Positions 1 through 9,409 of a DNA stretch of 64,000 nucleotides are shown here, piece after piece. Made by a program: the position numbers and the translations under genes. Numbering within the stretch: position 1 is the first letter of the stretch; every line of letters begins with the position of its first letter. A model generated the notes under the pieces. It had not been told where the DNA came from. It made no database searches and saw only the letters and a program-made list of their open reading frames with translations. The stretch is from Paenibacillus sp. MAHUQ-63 (lineage in GTDB: Bacteria > Bacillota > Bacilli > Paenibacillales > NBRC-103111): assembly GCF_028765165.1 (NCBI RefSeq), contig NZ_JARADB010000002.1:868001-932000 (forward strand), in the 5' to 3' direction.

Positions 1-234
1 GACATCCCAAATCTCGTAGCCGCGTCTTGCCGCCAAATCGCGGATTTCCGGCTCATAAGCCGAGATGATTTGCGCTTTCTCTTCGTCGCTCAGGACGAAT
101 TTCTCGCGAAGCGCCTCAGGAAGCTTATTTGTATCCCAATGTTCGTACACGACATTTTGACTATCCAGGAACGCTTTGACCTGCTCTTCGCCTACAATGC
201 GTTCATCCGTATTGCGGATTCTAATCTGTGCCAC
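1..234 (-). CDS. mtnD: Acireductone dioxygenase MtnD, 5' part only
   Basis: Partial gene: the first 78 codons are present and the rest lies left of the window. It starts with GTG at 234, preceded on the minus strand by AGAGGGATG as ribosome site. The protein begins VAQIRIRNTDERI and runs through YEHWD, LSDEEK and ARRGYEIWDV, the usual N-terminal pattern of 1,2-dihydroxy-3-keto-5-methylthiopentene dioxygenases. In the family this cytosolic, metal-dependent enzyme oxidises acireductone in the methionine salvage pathway; the metal-binding cupin core falls outside the window. It is divergent from metH, so two methionine-related genes share one intergenic region. The identification is firm for such a short fragment. 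Confidence 0.85.
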   Translation of the reverse strand, partial: MAQIRIRNTDERIVGEEQVKAFLDSQNVVYEHWDTNKLPEALREKFVLSDEEKAQIISAYEPEIRDLAARRGYEIWDV

Positions 235-268
235 ACTACATCCCTCTTTCTAAAGTAAATATACTTGT

Positions 269-297
269 ATTATAGTGGAAATGATGCGCCCTGTCGA
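269..297 (-). promoter_or_regulatory. Sigma-A-type promoter of mtnD
   Basis: On the minus strand TCGACA (292-297) and a perfect TATAAT (269-274) are separated by 17 bp and point at mtnD, 35 bp downstream. No SAM riboswitch (S-box) core was recognised in the mtnD-metH interval. Confidence 0.6.
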
Positions 298-354
298 TGG
301 AAGAACATAAGATTATCCGATCAATCCTATAGGTATTAATGATAATTCAAATTC

Positions 355-383
355 TTTTCATAGTTGCTGGATTCTGTTACACT
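355..383 (+). promoter_or_regulatory. Candidate promoter of metH
   Basis: TTTTCA (355-360) and TACACT (378-383) with a 17-bp spacer lie about 70 bp upstream of the metH start. The match to the sigma-A consensus is moderate. Confidence 0.35.
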
Positions 384-453
384 AAATCTTAACATAATTT
401 GTCGATTTTTTATTTGCTATCGTTATGAGGATAGTTTGAAAGGGAGTCATTGC

Positions 454-3400
454 ATGTCTAAACCACCGATTCAAGAGCAGCTAAAGAAAAAGATCATGAT
501 CCTCGACGGCGCCATGGGTACGATGATTCAGCAGGAAAATTTAACCGCGGAAGACTTCGGCAGTGACGATTTGGATGGCTGTAATGAGATTCTTTGCGTT
601 ACACGCCCCGATGTGATTCGTAAAATTCACGAAGCTTACTTTGCCGCAGGCGCGGATATGATAGAAACGAACACATTCGGTTCGACGAGTGTCGTGCTTG
701 CCGAGTATGATCTGCAGGACCGTCACCGCGAGCTTAATCTGGCGGCAGCCAAGTTGGCAATTGAGGCTGCTAACAAATATTCGACACCGGAGTGGCCGCG
801 TTATGTCGTAGGCGCGATGGGTCCGACGACCAAGACATTGTCCGTCACCGGAGGGGTTACGTTCGCAGAGCTTGAGGAAAGCTATTACCAGCAAGCCCTT
901 GCCCTAACCGAAGCCGGGGTCGATGCGATTCTATTGGAAACTTCTCAAGATACGCTCAATGTGAAAGCAGGAAGCATCGGGATTCGCCGGGCTTTCGAGA
1001 CACTCGGCGTCGAGCTGCCGATTATGATTTCGGGCACCATCGAACCGATGGGTACAACACTTGCCGGTCAAAATATCGAATCGTTCTATATTTCGCTCGA
1101 GCATTTGAAGCCGATTTCGATGGGACTTAACTGTGCGACAGGTCCTGAATTCATGAGGGATCATATCCGGACGCTGTCGGAGATCGCGGAAACGGCCATC
1201 AGTTGCTACCCTAATGCCGGGCTGCCGGATGAGAATGGCCATTATCACGAATCGCCGGAATCTCTAGCGAAGAAAATGGCGGGCTTCGCCGAACAGGGCT
1301 GGCTGAATATTGCCGGCGGCTGCTGCGGAACGACGCCGGATCACATTCGCGCCATGGCGGAGACGCTGAGCGCTTTCAAACCTAGAACCGAATACGGTAC
1401 GCATTTGCCTGCGGTTTCGGGGATCGAGACGCTGTATATCGAGCCTGAGAACCGCCCGGTCATGGTCGGCGAACGGACGAATATTTCGGGTTCCCGCAAA
1501 TTCAAACGCTTGATCAAGGAAGGTAAGTTCGAAGAAGGCTCTGAGATTGCCCGCAATCAAGTGAAGAACGGCGCTCATGTCATCGATATCAACTTGCAGG
1601 ATACGGATATTGACGAATCTTACGCGATGGAGCAGTTTATGCAGCAGGTGGTCAAGAAGGTGAAGGTACCTTTGATGATCGACTCTACGTATGATCACAT
1701 CATTGAGCTTGGTTTGAAATATTCCCAAGGGAAAGCGATCATCAACTCCATTAACCTGGAGGATGGGGAAACCAAATTCGCCGGCATTCTGCCTTTGATT
1801 CACCGTTACGGCGCCGCCGTCGTATGTATTCTCATCGATGAGCGCGGCCAGGCGGTTTCCCGCGAAGCGAAGCTCGAGGTAGCCACACGTTCCTATGAGC
1901 TGCTGACCGAGAAATACGGCATGAATCCGGAGGATATCATTTTCGACCCGAATATGTTCCCGGTCGGTTCCGGTGACCCGCAATATATCGGTTCTGCCGT
2001 AGAAACGATTGAAGGCATCAAGCTGATCAAAGAGAAGTACCCGAGAGCCAAAACGATTCTCGGCTTAAGTAATATTTCCTTCGGCTTGCCGGATGCCGGC
2101 CGCGAAGTGTTGAACTCGGTTTATTTGTACCATTGTACGAAGGCGGGTCTCGACTATGCGATCGTGAACACGGAGAAGCTGGAACGGTATGCGTCGATTC
2201 CGGAGGCGGAGCGGCAGCTGGCTGAAGAGCTGATCTATCATACGAATGACGAGACCTTGGCGAAATTTGTCGCGCATTTCCGTGAGAAGAAAGTGGAGAA
2301 GAAAGAGAAAATCTCCAACCTTTCCCTGGAAGAAAGACTCGGATCTTACGTTGTGGAAGGTACGAAGGAAGGTCTGATTCCCGATCTGGACGAAGCGCTC
2401 AAGAAATATTCGCCGCTTGAAGTCATTAACGGACCGTTGATGAAGGGGATGGAGGAAGTTGGCCGTCTCTTCAACAATAACGAGCTGATCGTAGCGGAAG
2501 TGCTGCAAAGCGCCGAGGTTATGAAAGCGTCGGTCAGTTACTTGGAACCTTTCATGGAGAAGTCGGAAACGGCGGTTAAAGGGAAAATCATCCTGGCAAC
2601 GGTCAAAGGCGATGTGCACGATATCGGGAAAAATCTGGTGGAAATCATTCTCTCCAACAACGGCTACAAAATTGTTAACCTGGGGATTAAAGTACCGCCG
2701 GAGCAAATTATTGAAGCGTACCGCAAGGAACAAGCGGACGCGATCGGTTTGTCCGGATTGCTCGTGAAGTCCGCCCAACAAATGGTTGTTACGGCGCAGG
2801 ACTTGCGGACAGCCGGTGTGGATGTGCCGATTCTTGTCGGCGGCGCCGCATTGACGCGGAAGTTCACCAAAACCCGCATTCAACCTGAGTATGAAGGCGT
2901 CGTGCTGTATGCGAAGGATGCGATGGACGGACTGGATATCGCCAACAAGCTAAGCGACCCTGAACAGCGGGAGCGTCTTATCCAGGAGCTGAGAGAGAGC
3001 AAGGAATCCGATGTGATGGAGGCAGGGAAGAAGGAAGACAAACTGCCGCAGCTCACTCGCGTGAGTTCGTCCGCTGTATCCAAGGATCTCCCGGTTCAAG
3101 TGCCGCAGGATACGGAACGCCATATTATGAGAGATTATCCGATCGGCCATCTCATGCCGTATGTCAACATGCAGATGCTGCTGGGGCACCACCTCGGTCT
3201 GAAAGGCAAAGTCGAGCAGCTGCTCAGCGATAAGGACACAAAGGCGATGCAGTTGAAGGATACCGTAGACTCGATTCTATATGCCGCCCAAGCGAATGGC
3301 ATCATCAAGGCGCACGGCATGTACCGATTCTTCCCGGCACAGTCGCAGGGCAACGACGTCATCGTGTACGATCCGGAGGATACGAGCAAAGTGCTGGAGA

Positions 3401-3891
3401 CGTTCACGTTCCCTCGTCAGGATAAGGAACCGTATCTCTGCCTCGCCGACTATCTCAAGTCGGTAGAAAGCGGTGAGATGGATTATGTCGGCTTCTTGCT
3501 CGTAACGGCAGGACACGGCATCAATGAGCTGGCCAAAGAGTGGCGCGATAACGGTGATTATTTGAAATCACACGCCCTTCAAGCGACTGCGCTGGAAGTG
3601 GCGGAAGGATTCGCCGAGCGGATCCATCACATTATGCGGGACGTATGGGGAATCGCCGACAGAGTCGACATGACGATGCAGGAACGCTTCGGGGCCAAAT
3701 ATATCGGACAGCGCTTCTCGTTCGGTTATCCGGCTTGTCCGAATCTGGAAGATCAAGCGAAGCTCTTCAACCTGCTGAAGCCTGAGGATATCGGCGTAGA
3801 GCTGACGGAGTCGTTCATGATGGAACCGGAAGCATCGGTTTCGGCGATCGTGTTCGCACACAAAGAAGCGCGTTATTTCAATGTAGGTTAA
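454..3891 (+). CDS. metH: Cobalamin-dependent methionine synthase MetH
   Basis: A 1145-residue protein with all modules of B12-dependent methionine synthase, which moves a methyl group from methyltetrahydrofolate via cobalamin to homocysteine in the cytosol. Residues 1-340 form the homocysteine-binding barrel, with zinc ligands in the GGCCGTTPD motif near residue 287. Residues 350-630 are the pterin-binding domain (VGERTNISGS). Residues 650-880 are the cap and B12 domains, with DVHDIG near 719 supplying the cobalamin-ligating His. The C-terminal 240 residues match the S-adenosylmethionine-dependent reactivation domain. The ATG at 454 is chosen because AAAGGGA lies at 439-445; the frame is open further upstream but without a ribosome site. 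It stands alone and is followed by a hairpin. Confidence 0.95.
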   Translation: MSKPPIQEQLKKKIMILDGAMGTMIQQENLTAEDFGSDDLDGCNEILCVTRPDVIRKIHEAYFAAGADMIETNTFGSTSVVLAEYDLQDRHRELNLAAAKLAIEAANKYSTPEWPRYVVGAMGPTTKTLSVTGGVTFAELEESYYQQALALTEAGVDAILLETSQDTLNVKAGSIGIRRAFETLGVELPIMISGTIEPMGTTLAGQNIESFYISLEHLKPISMGLNCATGPEFMRDHIRTLSEIAETAISCYPNAGLPDENGHYHESPESLAKKMAGFAEQGWLNIAGGCCGTTPDHIRAMAETLSAFKPRTEYGTHLPAVSGIETLYIEPENRPVMVGERTNISGSRKFKRLIKEGKFEEGSEIARNQVKNGAHVIDINLQDTDIDESYAMEQFMQQVVKKVKVPLMIDSTYDHIIELGLKYSQGKAIINSINLEDGETKFAGILPLIHRYGAAVVCILIDERGQAVSREAKLEVATRSYELLTEKYGMNPEDIIFDPNMFPVGSGDPQYIGSAVETIEGIKLIKEKYPRAKTILGLSNISFGLPDAGREVLNSVYLYHCTKAGLDYAIVNTEKLERYASIPEAERQLAEELIYHTNDETLAKFVAHFREKKVEKKEKISNLSLEERLGSYVVEGTKEGLIPDLDEALKKYSPLEVINGPLMKGMEEVGRLFNNNELIVAEVLQSAEVMKASVSYLEPFMEKSETAVKGKIILATVKGDVHDIGKNLVEIILSNNGYKIVNLGIKVPPEQIIEAYRKEQADAIGLSGLLVKSAQQMVVTAQDLRTAGVDVPILVGGAALTRKFTKTRIQPEYEGVVLYAKDAMDGLDIANKLSDPEQRERLIQELRESKESDVMEAGKKEDKLPQLTRVSSSAVSKDLPVQVPQDTERHIMRDYPIGHLMPYVNMQMLLGHHLGLKGKVEQLLSDKDTKAMQLKDTVDSILYAAQANGIIKAHGMYRFFPAQSQGNDVIVYDPEDTSKVLETFTFPRQDKEPYLCLADYLKSVESGEMDYVGFLLVTAGHGINELAKEWRDNGDYLKSHALQATALEVAEGFAERIHHIMRDVWGIADRVDMTMQERFGAKYIGQRFSFGYPACPNLEDQAKLFNLLKPEDIGVELTESFMMEPEASVSAIVFAHKEARYFNVG

Positions 3892-3904
3892 CAGGATGAA
3901 GCAT

Positions 3905-3954
3905 AAAGCGAGGCAGCTTGCACGAACACCTGTGTTCGGCGGCGTCCTCGCTTT
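3905..3954 (+). terminator. Hairpin after metH
   Basis: AAAGCGAGG (3905-3913) pairs with CCTCGCTTT (3946-3954), and an inner stem CGAACAC (3923-3929) pairs with GTGTTCG (3932-3938). No long T-run follows, so termination strength is uncertain. Confidence 0.5.
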
Positions 3955-3999
3955 CCGTGCTCTCATCAGCGATTATGCGAATAGATTGGAGTTTAGAAC

Positions 4000-4929
4000 T
4001 TGGACCTCTATTTCTTGGGAACTGGGGCAGGGATGCCCTCCAAACAGCGAAATGTAACATCCATAGCCTTAAACCTGCTCGATGAGCGGGGAACATACTG
4101 GCTATTCGATTGCGGCGAAGGCACGCAGCAGCAAATCCTGAATTCTCCGGTGAAGCTGGGCAGAACCGAGAAGCTGTTCATCACGCATCTGCACGGCGAC
4201 CATCTATACGGGCTGCCCGGCTTGCTGACCAGCCGCTCCTATCTGGGGGGCGATACGGCGTTAACGATGTACGGACCTCCGGGGCTGCGACGGTTCGTGG
4301 AGACGGCGCTCGAAGTGAGCGGAGCACATCTCAGTTATACGCTGGACATCGTAGAAATTCAGGAAGAAGGGCTCCTCTTCGAGGACGATACCTTCCTCGT
4401 CGAAACGGCGCGCTTGGAGCACCGAATCGAATGCTTCGGGTATCGCATTGTGGAGAAGGAACAGCCGGGCAAGCTGATGCATGAGAAGCTGACGGCGCTT
4501 GGCATACCGGCCGGTCCGATCTATGGCAAGCTCAAGCTCGGACAGTCCGTACAGCTGGAAGACGGGACTGTGCTGCACGGGGCCGATTTCCAGGGCCCGC
4601 CGATCCCGGGACGGATCGTCACGATACTCGGCGATACCCGGTACTGCAGCGGAGCACGGCTGCTAGCGCGAGGCGCCGATGTGCTGGTGCATGAGGCGAC
4701 GTTCGGCATGGATAAGCAAGAACTGGCTTACTCCTTCGATCATGCGACATCGACCGATGCGGCGCGGATCGCTCAGGAAGCAGGGGCGGGCGCGCTGATC
4801 ATGACGCATATCAGCTCGCGGTACCAAGGCGACGCCGTGCTCGAGCTGCTGCAGGAAGCGCAGCATCATCACCCGAACAGTCATATCGCCCGGGACTTCT
4901 GGAGTTTTGAAGTGCCGCGCAAAGGATGA
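4000..4929 (+). CDS. rnz: Ribonuclease Z
   Basis: A 309-residue metallo-beta-lactamase-fold endonuclease of the short RNase Z type, which trims the 3' trailer of tRNA precursors in the cytosol. The N-terminus [11 protein letters not shown] and the zinc motif THLHGDH with H63, H65, D67 and H68 are at the usual family positions. Further metal ligands are seen in the regions HRIE, ILGDTRY and MTHIS. The length equals that of the Bacillus enzyme. The start is TTG at 4000 with GGAG about 8 bp upstream; no ATG in frame fits the conserved N-terminus. The gene stands alone between two hairpins. Confidence 0.93.
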   Translation: MDLYFLGTGAGMPSKQRNVTSIALNLLDERGTYWLFDCGEGTQQQILNSPVKLGRTEKLFITHLHGDHLYGLPGLLTSRSYLGGDTALTMYGPPGLRRFVETALEVSGAHLSYTLDIVEIQEEGLLFEDDTFLVETARLEHRIECFGYRIVEKEQPGKLMHEKLTALGIPAGPIYGKLKLGQSVQLEDGTVLHGADFQGPPIPGRIVTILGDTRYCSGARLLARGADVLVHEATFGMDKQELAYSFDHATSTDAARIAQEAGAGALIMTHISSRYQGDAVLELLQEAQHHHPNSHIARDFWSFEVPRKG

Positions 4930-4930
4930 A

Positions 4931-4965
4931 AAAAGAAGCCTCTTCCTATAATGGAAGAGGCTTCT
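4931..4965 (-). terminator. Terminator of tlp (convergent with rnz)
   Basis: AGAAGCCTCTTCC (4934-4946) pairs perfectly with GGAAGAGGCTTCT (4953-4965). Read on the minus strand the stem is followed by TTTTTT, so it mainly serves tlp; it may also stop rnz transcripts. Confidence 0.8.
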
Positions 4966-4971
4966 GCCGTA

Positions 4972-5187
4972 TTAACGGTTTTGTTCGTCTTTCTTTTCTT
5001 CGATGAATCCGTTGATGCTTTGTTTGCGGCGTTGATTTTTGGATTCGATGTCTTGCTTCTCTTGGGCTGTAATTTCGTCTGCATGCTCATCTAAATAATC
5101 TTCAGCCTCGTGCAGGTTGGCGATAGTATGATCGATTGCATTTTGCAAACGCGCTGGATTGTTCTCGCGATTGTCCGGTTTAGCCAT
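4972..5187 (-). CDS. tlp: Small acid-soluble spore protein Tlp
   Basis: A 71-residue, very polar protein: MAKPDNRENN at the start, a central helix of the HEAEDYLDEH type and the ending SINGFIEEKKDE. This is the pattern of thioredoxin-like spore protein Tlp, a forespore-made minor spore protein in Bacillales. The ATG at 5187 has a very strong ribosome site (GGAAGGAGGGAG). Its presence implies that the host forms endospores. A sigma-G promoter would be expected upstream but I could not pick one out with confidence. Confidence 0.88.
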   Translation of the reverse strand: MAKPDNRENNPARLQNAIDHTIANLHEAEDYLDEHADEITAQEKQDIESKNQRRKQSINGFIEEKKDEQNR

Positions 5188-5334
5188 GGTGAATGCTCCC
5201 TCCTTCCTGATGGAGTGATGATCCTGTTATACAATTCCACGACGGCAGCTATAATATTCACGGTTTGCGCATTCTTTTTCGCCAATTTCCCGCATAAACT
5301 AACGTGACGAAGGACTTAACTCCGAGGTGATGAC

Positions 5335-5436
5335 ATGGCGATTACGTGGGCGGAAATCCTGCTTTCTATCTTTATGTCCTCCATTTTTTATGTTATGTTA
5401 AGAGAAATCAGAAATGCTTATAGAGACTCCGGATAA
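5335..5436 (+). CDS. Small membrane protein, 33 residues
   Basis: ATG at 5335 follows a good ribosome site (GAGGTGATG). The peptide reads MAITWAEILLSIFMSS, then a short hydrophobic stretch IFYVML and a basic tail ending in AYRDSG. A single membrane segment with a positively charged C-terminal side is likely. It sits 30 bp upstream of the lrgA-like gene in the same direction and may be co-transcribed with it. Function unknown; the case rests on the ribosome site and hydrophobic pattern only. Confidence 0.5.
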   Translation: MAITWAEILLSIFMSSIFYVMLREIRNAYRDSG

Positions 5437-5466
5437 GTCATCTTGACAGCGAGAAAAGGGGAAGGT

Positions 5467-5817
5467 ATGCTCGGATTTGCTATATTACTCGGCTTTAATT
5501 TCATAGGTTATGTCATCCAAATGAGCCTGCACCTGCCGCTTCCCGGCAATGTGATCGGGCTCATCCTATTTACGGGGGCGTTGTTCGCCAAGCTCGTCAA
5601 GCTGTCTTGGGTGGAAGATGCGGCCGCGCTGCTCACAAGGCATATGATGCTCTTTTTTATCCCTTATACCGTCGGGATTCTCTTATTCCTTCCTATCATC
5701 GGAGCGAATTTGGTCGCGATACTAGGCGGCACCGCGGGGGCGACGGCCGTCGTTTTGCTTGTCACGGGATGGATTTCGTCCAAACTCGCGAAGGAGGGGG
5801 AGAAGTATGGCGGATAG
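5467..5817 (+). CDS. lrgA: LrgA/CidA-family holin-like membrane protein
   Basis: A 116-residue, four-helix membrane protein of the CidA/LrgA family. The signature HLPLPGNVIGLILF and the segments FFIPYTVGILLF and VAILGG are typical. Family members act with LrgB/CidB in murein hydrolase control and in export of overflow metabolites such as pyruvate. ATG 5467 is preferred because AAAGGGGAAGG directly precedes it; the in-frame TTG at 5443 has no ribosome site. It overlaps lrgB by 11 bp, so the two are translationally coupled. Whether the pair is cid-like or lrg-like cannot be decided from sequence. Confidence 0.85.
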   Translation: MLGFAILLGFNFIGYVIQMSLHLPLPGNVIGLILFTGALFAKLVKLSWVEDAAALLTRHMMLFFIPYTVGILLFLPIIGANLVAILGGTAGATAVVLLVTGWISSKLAKEGEKYGG

Positions 5818-6496
5818 TATCCTGCAGCACCCCTTCTTCGGTTTGACTCTCAGTGTTGTGATCTACGCTTTCGCTAATCTCATTCAAGAACGATGGCGGT
5901 TCATGCATCCGTTATTCGTATGTACGGGACTTATTATTCTTATTCTGGTCGGATTTCGAATTCCGTTCGCGTATTTTAAAGAGGGTGCGGATGTGCTGAC
6001 GCTGTTGTTGGGTCCTGCAACCGTTGCTTTAGGCGTCCCTTTGTACAAATACAGGTCATTAATACGTGCGAATTTGAAAAGAGTCATGGTCAGTGTGATC
6101 AGCGGCTCCATTGTCGGGATTGGTGCAAGCGCGGCGATCGTCGGACTGCTCGGAGGAAGCCGTTCAATTGTGCTTAGCATGCTGCCCAAATCCGTCTCCT
6201 CGCCTATTGCGATTGAGATCGCGAACCGGTTAGGGGGAATTCCCGAACTCACCGCGGTTCTGACGACGATGACGGGGCTGGTGGGCAGTATGTTCGGTGT
6301 CCGGCTTTTGCAATGGTTCAAGATACAGGATGACATCTCGATCGGGATTGCGCTTGGCACGGCGGCTCACGGCATCGGGACGGCCAAGGTCATCAAAGAT
6401 TCGGAGCGGCAAGGCAGCTTTGCAGGCTTATCGATGGCATTATGCGGCATTATGACTTCTATTTTCTTCATCCCTCTATATTGGTGGCTTCAGTGA
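5807..6496 (+). CDS. lrgB: LrgB/CidB-family membrane protein
   Basis: A 229-residue polytopic membrane protein. LGPATVALGVPLYKY and the conserved C-terminal stretch GIGTAKVI are hallmark LrgB/CidB motifs, together with MLPKSVSSPIAI. It is the partner of the upstream holin-like protein. The ATG at 5807 lies inside the end of lrgA and is preceded by GGAGGGGGAGAAG. A strong terminator follows directly, so lrgA-lrgB (perhaps with the 33-residue gene) forms one short operon. Confidence 0.9.
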   Translation: MADSILQHPFFGLTLSVVIYAFANLIQERWRFMHPLFVCTGLIILILVGFRIPFAYFKEGADVLTLLLGPATVALGVPLYKYRSLIRANLKRVMVSVISGSIVGIGASAAIVGLLGGSRSIVLSMLPKSVSSPIAIEIANRLGGIPELTAVLTTMTGLVGSMFGVRLLQWFKIQDDISIGIALGTAAHGIGTAKVIKDSERQGSFAGLSMALCGIMTSIFFIPLYWWLQ

Positions 6497-6510
6497 CCTC
6501 TGTAATATTT

Positions 6511-6548
6511 GCCGCTTTCCGTCTATGTGACGGGAGGCGGTTTTTTTT
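6511..6548 (+). terminator. Rho-independent terminator after lrgB
   Basis: GCCGCTTTCCGTC (6511-6523) pairs, with one irregularity, with GACGGGAGGCGG (6529-6540) and is followed by eight T. Confidence 0.85.
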
Positions 6549-6652
6549 GTATTTTTTAAACCTTACAAAAGCTTAACAACACGAAAACGGCCCCATAATA
6601 AACCTCTGCTACCATGAGTTTGAGGATAATCCAGTGGAAAGGCGTGAGGAAG

Positions 6653-7423
6653 ATGAACGGACCGCTTCTGAATACAGCGCCTCATCAGGCCAGGTTGACG
6701 GTTAGTCTGGCCGGCAGCGCACATGAAGTTGAGCAAGCTATGCGGCTCAGGTATCAAGTTTTCGTAGAGGAAGAGAAGAACATGCGCATGCTGAATGAGG
6801 ACGGTCTTGAGCAAGATGCGTATGACCCGTATTGCGATCATCTCATCGTCAAAGATGCCGAAACCGATCAGGTCGTAGGCACTTACCGGCTTCTGCCAGG
6901 GGAGCGGGCGCTGGACGGCATCGGCTTTTATTCGGAAACAGAGTTTAATTTAGCGGCTTTCGCCGAGTATAAACGGCAGACGCTTGAGCTTGGAAGAAGC
7001 TGCATCGACCCGGCGTATCGCGGGGGTAAGGCCATCCAGCTCTTGTGGGAAGGCATTGCCGGTTATATGACGGAGCGGAATTATTCGTATTTGATCGGAT
7101 GCGGCAGTGTGCACATGAGCAGTTTGGAGGACTTGAATGAAATCTACACCATGCTCGTTCATAAACAGGTTATAACCGACCGGTTCGGGATCGAGCCGCT
7201 TGCGACGCATCGTATTCAGGGACTCGCCATGCTGGATGCGATTAGTAACGAGAAAGATATTTTCCGCAAGCTGCCTCCGCTAATGAAAGGCTATCAATGG
7301 CTCGGTGCCGAAATTGGCGGGGAACCGGCTTATGATGAAGTGTTTGAGACGGTCGATTTCTTCATTATTCTTCAGAAAGACAGAGTGACCCGCCGGTATA
7401 AGCGCCATTTCTTATCTAACTAG
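6653..7423 (+). CDS. GNAT-fold N-acyltransferase (OlsB/FeeM-like)
   Basis: A 256-residue protein of the autoinducer-synthase-like acyltransferase group that includes ornithine N-acyltransferase OlsB and FeeM. The visible pattern is [51 protein letters not shown] and [10 protein letters not shown], in the order known for OlsB. Family members move a long acyl chain from acyl-ACP to the alpha-amino group of an amino acid. ATG 6653 has GTGAGGAAG upstream; the in-frame ATG at 6614 has none. The neighbour 18 bp downstream is a second acyltransferase, which suggests a two-step lipid pathway. The substrate is not known. Confidence 0.75.
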   Translation: MNGPLLNTAPHQARLTVSLAGSAHEVEQAMRLRYQVFVEEEKNMRMLNEDGLEQDAYDPYCDHLIVKDAETDQVVGTYRLLPGERALDGIGFYSETEFNLAAFAEYKRQTLELGRSCIDPAYRGGKAIQLLWEGIAGYMTERNYSYLIGCGSVHMSSLEDLNEIYTMLVHKQVITDRFGIEPLATHRIQGLAMLDAISNEKDIFRKLPPLMKGYQWLGAEIGGEPAYDEVFETVDFFIILQKDRVTRRYKRHFLSN

Positions 7424-7440
7424 AGGGGAGGCCGGCACCT

Positions 7441-8403
7441 TTGTATGATTGGATTGCCAAGCTGACTTCCAATGAACACAAGCTCGACCGTATAGAGCGA
7501 GTCCTCCGATTGTTCCCTCTGTGGATGCTGCGGGCGGCGTTGGCGCTCGCTGCTAACATCGGTTACGCGGCTCTGCGGAGCAAGCTGTTACGGCCGGTTC
7601 AGCGAAATATGGAGGAGCTGCTGGATCATGTGCCCAAGCGCGATATTCGCAAGCATGCCAGACACTATGTGCATAATGTGGTATTCACCTTGTTCGAGCT
7701 GCTCTTCATGAGCAGGCGCTTGCATGTGCTGCACAAGGATTTCGACGTGCAGGGCCAAGAGCATTTGCAGGAAGCTAAGCGCCGGTCTCAGGATCAAGGC
7801 TTCATTGTGTATACGCCGCATCTCGGCAACTTCTTCTATTACTACTGGTATCTGACGCGCCGCTACGATTGCATGACGGTCGCATCGGCGGGAAGCCCGG
7901 AGCTTCGGCCGCTTTATTTGAAATTCCAGGCAATGGGCTGCAAGGGGCTGGATTACGACAGTGTGCCTCCGCTGGAGCTGTACCGCACTTTGAAAAAGCA
8001 TCTGCAGGCCGGAGGCGTCGTGTTTGTGCTTGGCGATTTCTGGCGAGCGTCCTTTCCATTATCACGGTTGTTCGGCAGATTGACGAGGACGCCTGAAGGG
8101 GCGGCCATGCTGGCTTTGGAGCTGCGCATTCCTATTGTCCCCTTCTACGGTTACAGGGTTAGAGGCTTCAAGCACAAGCTGGTATTCGGACCTCCTGTTG
8201 ATCTGCCAACCGGGCAGGCAGGGCGTGGCGTACGGGCGGAATCGAATTTGCGGCTTAACGCTTTCATGGAGCGGGTCATACGTGAGCAGCCCGCCTCATG
8301 GTTTTATTGGTTTAATGTGCATGAACGCTGGGAAGAGAATCACATGGCCGTTAACGACGGAAAGACGCACGTCTACAACGAAGATAAAGGACTGGTGATT
8401 TGA
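7441..8403 (+). CDS. LpxL/HtrB-like lysophospholipid acyltransferase
   Basis: A 320-residue protein of the LpxL/HtrB (lauroyl acyltransferase) superfamily: [47 protein letters not shown] and the C-terminal [14 protein letters not shown] are recognisable. Proteobacterial members acylate lipid A, which this organism should lack. The catalytic HX4D/E motif is altered: after His127 the position that should be acidic is Phe132. The start is TTG 7441 behind GAGGGGAGG. It directly follows the OlsB-like gene and nearly touches the next gene, so it probably O-acylates an N-acyl amino lipid or glycolipid. That role is inference. Confidence 0.7.
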   Translation: MYDWIAKLTSNEHKLDRIERVLRLFPLWMLRAALALAANIGYAALRSKLLRPVQRNMEELLDHVPKRDIRKHARHYVHNVVFTLFELLFMSRRLHVLHKDFDVQGQEHLQEAKRRSQDQGFIVYTPHLGNFFYYYWYLTRRYDCMTVASAGSPELRPLYLKFQAMGCKGLDYDSVPPLELYRTLKKHLQAGGVVFVLGDFWRASFPLSRLFGRLTRTPEGAAMLALELRIPIVPFYGYRVRGFKHKLVFGPPVDLPTGQAGRGVRAESNLRLNAFMERVIREQPASWFYWFNVHERWEENHMAVNDGKTHVYNEDKGLVI

Positions 8404-8405
8404 CA

Positions 8406-9401
8406 ATGGATACGGGAAGCCATTTGTTATTCGGTATCACCTTGGCCGGACTTGCATGTCTGGAGCCTGTCGTCTCGCAGGACCCGAATTTGACGCATGC
8501 CATATTAGCCGGTACGCTGATCGGCTCGCACGCTCCGGACTTCGATACGTTAGCGCGGCTCAAAGGGTATACGAACTATTTGCGGGTTCATCGGGGGATT
8601 ACGCATTCCTTGCCGGCGCTGTTCATCTGGCCGATCGTGCTCAGCGTGCCTCTGGCTGCTATTTTCGGCGTATGGGAGCATTGGTTAAGCTTATACCTGT
8701 GGACATTCATCGCGGTTGTCTTTCATGTGTTCCTGGATCTGTTCAATGTGTACGGTGTTCAATGCATGCGGCCATTCTCGGCAAAATGGTTTCACCTGGA
8801 TACTCTTTGTCTCTATGAACCGTTCTTGTTCGCTCTGCATACGGCAGGCGTGTTCATTTGGCTGCTCGTGTGGCACGGAAGCGGCGGGCTCCATATCGGC
8901 GAAATGTTTGCCCTTATCTATGCGGCAACCTTGTTCTATATTGTTGTGCGCAGTTTGCAGCGGCAACGCTTCATCCAGTTGGTGAAGCAAGAGCTGAATC
9001 TGGAACAAGGCGTCTGTCACCTCATCCCGAGCCTAAGCTGGTTTCGCTGGCAATTCGTCATCGAGAGCGAGACGCAATTTTACTTGGGGGAAATTAGGCA
9101 TGGGGACGTTGTGGTGGAAGTTGAGTACAGCAAAATCGACTATACACAAGAAAAATCCCATCCGATTGTGCAGGCTACGATGACGACGGATGGTGTTCGC
9201 GCTTTCCTGCACTTCGCGCAGCGCATCCATGTCTGCTGGACGGAGAAAACGGACGGGTATGAAGTACAGTGGCGCGATGTGCGCTTCTGGCACCAGCGCA
9301 AGCTGCCGTTCGGCGTCAACGTCCGTCTGGACCGTGACATGAACGTGATCAGCGACAAGCTTGGTTGGGATAAGAAGGCGTGGGATCCGCCTTACGTGTA
9401 A
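8406..9401 (+). CDS. Membrane-bound metal-dependent hydrolase, YdjM/YvsG type
   Basis: A 331-residue membrane protein. MDTGSHLLFG at the start, GSHAPDFDTL and HRGITHS are the conserved His/Asp motifs of the LexA-regulated YdjM-like family of putative membrane-bound metal hydrolases; four or so hydrophobic segments lie between residues 50 and 190. The C-terminal 140 residues are soluble. ATG 8406 lies 9 bp after GGTGAT; TTG 8400 is an alternative that would overlap the preceding stop. It closes the operon with the two acyltransferases. The reaction is not known for any member I can name, so the role is open. Confidence 0.75.
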   Translation: MDTGSHLLFGITLAGLACLEPVVSQDPNLTHAILAGTLIGSHAPDFDTLARLKGYTNYLRVHRGITHSLPALFIWPIVLSVPLAAIFGVWEHWLSLYLWTFIAVVFHVFLDLFNVYGVQCMRPFSAKWFHLDTLCLYEPFLFALHTAGVFIWLLVWHGSGGLHIGEMFALIYAATLFYIVVRSLQRQRFIQLVKQELNLEQGVCHLIPSLSWFRWQFVIESETQFYLGEIRHGDVVVEVEYSKIDYTQEKSHPIVQATMTTDGVRAFLHFAQRIHVCWTEKTDGYEVQWRDVRFWHQRKLPFGVNVRLDRDMNVISDKLGWDKKAWDPPYV

Positions 9402-9409
9402 GTAAGCAG

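Noticed and set aside
70..258. Plus-strand frame of 62 codons at the window start
   Set aside because: It is antisense to mtnD, whose protein pattern and promoter on the minus strand are convincing.
235..453. SAM or B12 riboswitch upstream of metH/mtnD
   Set aside because: The conserved S-box and cobalamin-box sequences could not be found in either strand of the interval.
1264..2883. Long minus-strand open frames opposite metH (1264-1983 and 2065-2883)
   Set aside because: metH motifs are continuous on the plus strand; the antisense frames lack family signatures and ribosome sites.
5110..5307. Plus-strand frame of 65 codons overlapping tlp
   Set aside because: Its first half is antisense to tlp; the hydrophobic second half has no properly spaced ribosome site.
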